The notes below the pieces were generated by a model. It was not told where the DNA came from and searched no databases. It saw only the letters and a program-made list of their open reading frames with translations. Position numbers and translations under genes: made by a program. A DNA stretch of 23,829 nt from Euryarchaeota archaeon UBA170. GTDB taxonomy: Archaea; Thermoplasmatota; Poseidoniia; Poseidoniales; Thalassarchaeaceae. The stretch is from assembly GCA_002499345.1 (NCBI GenBank), contig DALF01000001.1, positions 1-23,829 on the forward strand, read 5' to 3'. Every line of letters begins with the position of its first letter. Position 1 is the first letter of the stretch. Below are positions 21,438-23,829 of this stretch, in pieces.

Positions 21438-22295
21438 TCATTCACCAGATCCAACAAAAACAATGGAGTCTACGTCCAAATCAGATCTAACCATGCCAAT
21501 CCCTTGGCCTTCCCTAAGGAACAATCGAATCGCCTCTCTCCCGTCGTCACCATAATCTAGAGTTCTGTTGTTTACATACATCCCTACAAACTCTTCATTG
21601 GTATCGTCATCTATTCCCCTGCCCCATTTTTTAGCAAATTTTAATGCATCTTTTGGATTCAAAAGTGAGTGTTCTATGCTATTTTTCACATCTTCTGTGA
21701 TTTTCTCACATAGCTCAATTCCAAGATCTTTCCTTACCACATTCCCACCCAAGGGCAATGGTAAACCAGTCTTTTGATTCCACCAAATTCCTAGGTCTAG
21801 TACGAGATTAACCCCTTCATCTTTCCATGTCAGTTGACCTTCATGAATTATTACCCCGACATCATAATCGCCCCTTTTTACCGATGGCATAATTTCATCA
21901 AATGGGACAACACGATATTCAACATCTCCCAAGGCCAATCTTAGGGATAGGTATGCGCTTGTTCCAACTCCGGGTATGGCGAAAACTTTGTTCTTTGCTT
22001 CCTCAATAGTCATATCTTCTCTGGAAATTATCATCGGCCCATACCCTTCTCCCATAGAAGCGCCACAATTCATCAAGTGATAATTATCAGAAATGTCGGG
22101 AAATGAGTGTATACTGACCGCGGAAACCTCATAATCCCCATTCATAGCATGCTGGTTTAGAGTCTCAATATCAAGTAGAACGTGTTCGTATCTCCTATTG
22201 CCAGTATCTATTGCACCTGTTGTCATGGCATGAAACATGAATGCATCATCTGGGTCCGGGGAATGTCCAACCTTGTACAGGGTCTCATCGCTCAT
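21438..22295 (-). CDS. mqnD: 1,4-dihydroxy-6-naphthoate synthase MqnD
   Basis: A 285-residue periplasmic-binding-fold enzyme of the futalosine menaquinone pathway. It converts cyclic dehypoxanthine futalosine into 1,4-dihydroxy-6-naphthoate. Motifs are His-Ser12-Pro-Asp-Pro-Asp-Asp-Ala-Phe, Asp42-Ile-Glu-Thr-Leu-Asn, Gly-Ala-Ser-Met-Gly-Glu-Gly-Tyr-Gly-Pro at 78-87, and Ile-Ile-His151-Glu-Gly-Gln with the likely catalytic histidine. The frame stays open to 22490, but the family begins right at ATG 22295, so the upstream 65 residues are not used. GGAGG at about 22322-22326 is too far away to be its ribosome binding site. The HEAT-repeat gene starts one base after its stop. Confidence 0.92.
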   Translation of the reverse strand: MSDETLYKVGHSPDPDDAFMFHAMTTGAIDTGNRRYEHVLLDIETLNQHAMNGDYEVSAVSIHSFPDISDNYHLMNCGASMGEGYGPMIISREDMTIEEAKNKVFAIPGVGTSAYLSLRLALGDVEYRVVPFDEIMPSVKRGDYDVGVIIHEGQLTWKDEGVNLVLDLGIWWNQKTGLPLPLGGNVVRKDLGIELCEKITEDVKNSIEHSLLNPKDALKFAKKWGRGIDDDTNEEFVGMYVNNRTLDYGDDGREAIRLFLREGQGIGMVRSDLDVDSIVFVGSGE

Positions 22296-22383
22296 GTGTT
22301 GCCGCGTGCAATCCGATTCAAAATTCCTCCGTGTCAAAACTCTCTGTAGTAAGAGTGAATAATCGCCACCTTTACGCGCAATC
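22296..22383. promoter_or_regulatory. Divergent gap upstream of mqnD and a small plus-strand gene
   Basis: An 88-base gap that should hold the mqnD promoter on the minus strand and a promoter for the rightward genes. A weak AT-rich stretch GTGAATAATC lies around 22354-22363. No confident TATA element was found on either strand. A purine-rich GGAGG on the minus strand near 22322-22326 is not followed by a usable start. Confidence 0.2.
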
Positions 22384-22581
22384 ATGCCTGATCCGAATAA
22401 GCTATCCATAGCCACTGGCCAACTCGGTCCAATTTGTTCAGTAACTGGAAAGCCAATCACATTTGCAGAGGCTATAGTAGTAGATGACAAATATGTCTGC
22501 TATGAGGCATATGTCGAATTAATTGGCCAGGGCTCAGCCACCGATTCTCGTGAAGTTCCCTCCAAGCTGCCTTTGGAATGA
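22384..22581 (+). CDS. Small conserved-looking protein of unknown function
   Basis: A 65-residue open frame from ATG 22384 to TGA 22581 fills most of the gap between mqnD and priS. It has two cysteines: Cys18 in Cys-Ser-Val-Thr-Gly-Lys-Pro-Ile and Cys39 in Val-Cys-Tyr-Glu-Ala-Tyr. The first segment resembles a treble-clef or LIM-like knuckle in which one partner residue is missing, so metal binding would need a dimer. Composition is balanced and not low-complexity. The opposite strand is the unused upstream extension of the mqnD frame, so a real gene here is more likely than not. No Shine-Dalgarno motif is evident. Confidence 0.5.
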   Translation: MPDPNKLSIATGQLGPICSVTGKPITFAEAIVVDDKYVCYEAYVELIGQGSATDSREVPSKLPLE

Positions 22582-22618
22582 TGGGCACCTTCTTGAATAA
22601 CAGTCTCCCCTAGACAAC

Positions 22619-23791
22619 GTGGCCGTTGGTTGGAGTAGGTACGCACTAAGATTCGGGGACTACTATCGTTCCTTATCTACTAGTGATTTATGGACGCCAC
22701 CGAGACTTCGTTCTAGAGAATGGATGTTCATTCCATGGGGTTCTAAGCCTCCAGATAGGCACCGAGCATTACCAACTAAAGATGACTTACTTAGGTATCT
22801 GCAAACAAGATCTCCCCATTCATGCTTCCACAGTACAGCATATTACAATGACCCCAGTCATAGAAAGATGATGGAGAAGGGCTGGTTAGGTGCAGATTTA
22901 ATATTTGATTTGGACGGGGACCATCTACCTGGTGTTTCCGATAATGATTTTCCAGGCATGATGGAGAAAATTCAGGAACAGGCATGGAGTCTATGGTCAG
23001 ACTTCCTGGAGCCGGAGTTTGGGTTTGATGAGAAGTATGTGCAAACAACATTCTCCGGCCACAGGGGCTTCCATATCCATGTTAGAGACCCATCTCTAAT
23101 GCACCTAGACTCAAATGCTAGAAGGGAGCTAGTGAATTATATCACAGGCGTCGGAATAGATGTCCAATCCGTAATGTCCGGTCCAAATATTGGGTGGTCT
23201 GAGAGAATTGACTTAGGGTTCGATAAAGTAGTGAACTCCCTTGAAAAGATATCAACCGGAGAAAACTCCACTGAGTCAATAACCGAGTTACATTCAAGTT
23301 TGAAGTCTAGAAACTTTTCATGTTCCAAGGATCAAATTAAGAAATTAGCATCCGAATCAATCACCGGAGGCAGAATCGATAGATTGAGAGAGGACAATGC
23401 CAGACCTGTTTTTACAACCAAGAGGCTCAATGAGGCTTTTTGGGAATTGGTCAAGGGAGCCCCACTGGCCGTTGGAGAGACTGATGAAAATGTTACAGTA
23501 GATATCAAGAGAGTAATCAGATGGGTCGGGAGCCTCCATGGCAAATCTGGATTGAGAGTTACAGAGTTCCCCCTTTCTAGATTGGAGCCCGGAAGAAGCA
23601 ACTCATTCGATGCGATGTCTGAGTCCTCTGTTTTCAGCACTCAGAATAGTTGTAAAGTTGAATTAATTGTAGATGATGTGACCACTAGAATATCGGGACA
23701 GGAGGTTTCCGGTTCTTCTGGAGACTTCTTCGAGGTTCACGAATCTATGGCAACTTTCTTGGGGCTCAAAGGTTGGGCAATCATGCACTAA
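22619..23791 (+). CDS. priS: DNA primase small (catalytic) subunit PriS
   Basis: A 390-residue archaeal/eukaryal primase catalytic subunit that makes primers for DNA replication, together with PriL (not in the window). Early motifs are Tyr-Tyr at 15-16, Ser-Arg-Glu-Trp at 32-35 and the Ser-Thr-Ala-Tyr-Tyr strand at 72-76. The metal-binding aspartates are Asp97 and Asp99 in Ile-Phe-Asp-Leu-Asp-Gly-Asp-His, with Asp295 as third ligand. Ser146-Gly-His-Arg-Gly-Phe-His152 and Arg301 to His307 (Gly-Ser-Leu-His-Gly-Lys-Ser-Gly) bind nucleotide. The start is GTG 22619, without a visible ribosome binding site; no better in-frame start lies upstream. The last 38 bases of the window hold no gene, though CATACTTAATCAC at about 23806-23818 could be a promoter for the next one. 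Confidence 0.94.
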   Translation: MAVGWSRYALRFGDYYRSLSTSDLWTPPRLRSREWMFIPWGSKPPDRHRALPTKDDLLRYLQTRSPHSCFHSTAYYNDPSHRKMMEKGWLGADLIFDLDGDHLPGVSDNDFPGMMEKIQEQAWSLWSDFLEPEFGFDEKYVQTTFSGHRGFHIHVRDPSLMHLDSNARRELVNYITGVGIDVQSVMSGPNIGWSERIDLGFDKVVNSLEKISTGENSTESITELHSSLKSRNFSCSKDQIKKLASESITGGRIDRLREDNARPVFTTKRLNEAFWELVKGAPLAVGETDENVTVDIKRVIRWVGSLHGKSGLRVTEFPLSRLEPGRSNSFDAMSESSVFSTQNSCKVELIVDDVTTRISGQEVSGSSGDFFEVHESMATFLGLKGWAIMH

Positions 23792-23829
23792 TGCGGGCAC
23801 ATAGGCATACTTAATCACAGAATGTTGAA

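Noticed and set aside
22296..22490. N-terminal extension of the mqnD frame
   Set aside because: Sixty-five extra residues unlike the family; the conserved core begins directly after ATG 22295, and the region probably holds a plus-strand gene.
1..23829. tRNA, rRNA, CRISPR arrays, insertion sequences, attachment sites or long repeats
   Set aside because: No cloverleaf-like sequence, repeated spacer pattern, transposase or long repeat was found by reading; the gaps between genes are mostly under 100 bases.

Overview
The window is a stretch of archaeal chromosome, almost entirely coding, with no RNA genes, mobile elements or CRISPR. Ribosomal proteins L37Ae, S12 and S7, EF-2, prefoldin beta, Pcc1, archaeal/eukaryal-type ProRS, the primase small subunit, a transketolase split into two genes, isopentenyl phosphate kinase and a Sulfolobus-like geranylgeranyl diphosphate synthase all mark it as archaeal. 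The gene mix (futalosine menaquinone genes, bacterial-type thiolase, many TTG/GTG starts, very short intergenic gaps) best fits an uncultivated marine Thermoplasmatota lineage such as Marine Group II (Poseidoniales). That placement is an inference and was not tested against a database. The clear Shine-Dalgarno motifs are GGTGA/GAGGTG-like and settle several starts.

Positions 1-1848 (+): end of an Rrp42-like exosome gene, then L37Ae, Pcc1, prefoldin beta and an unrecognised helical protein, overlapping or nearly so. Positions 1812-4520 (-): a UbiD-family decarboxylase, a TPR protein and a Nudix hydrolase in one leftward operon. Positions 4611-7976 (+): S12, S7 and EF-2. Positions 7979-10515 (-): isopentenyl phosphate kinase followed by one long protein fusing type 1 IPP isomerase to GGPP synthase. 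With the UbiD protein, a candidate anhydromevalonate phosphate decarboxylase, these point to the archaeal modified mevalonate route to membrane lipids.

Positions 10583-14599: a small zinc-ribbon protein, KptA/Tpt1, a thiolase, a zinc-ribbon membrane protein and CoaBC. Positions 14648-18850: ProS (+), then leftward a two-TM membrane protein and the two transketolase subunits. Positions 18951-22295: two convergent menaquinone operons, mqnE-mqnA (+) and mqnD plus a HEAT-repeat gene (-). Positions 22384-23791 (+): a small unknown protein and PriS.

The most striking gene is the HEAT-repeat protein at 20957-21436. It matches the C-terminal half of eukaryotic deoxyhypusine hydroxylase, with two His-Glu metal-binding pairs at the family spacing of 33 residues. 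An archaeal half-size enzyme, which would need to dimerise to build the usual four-HE diiron site, is the leading candidate for new biology here. Next in interest are the IPP isomerase-GGPP synthase fusion and the CoaBC whose decarboxylase half lacks the usual active-site histidine.
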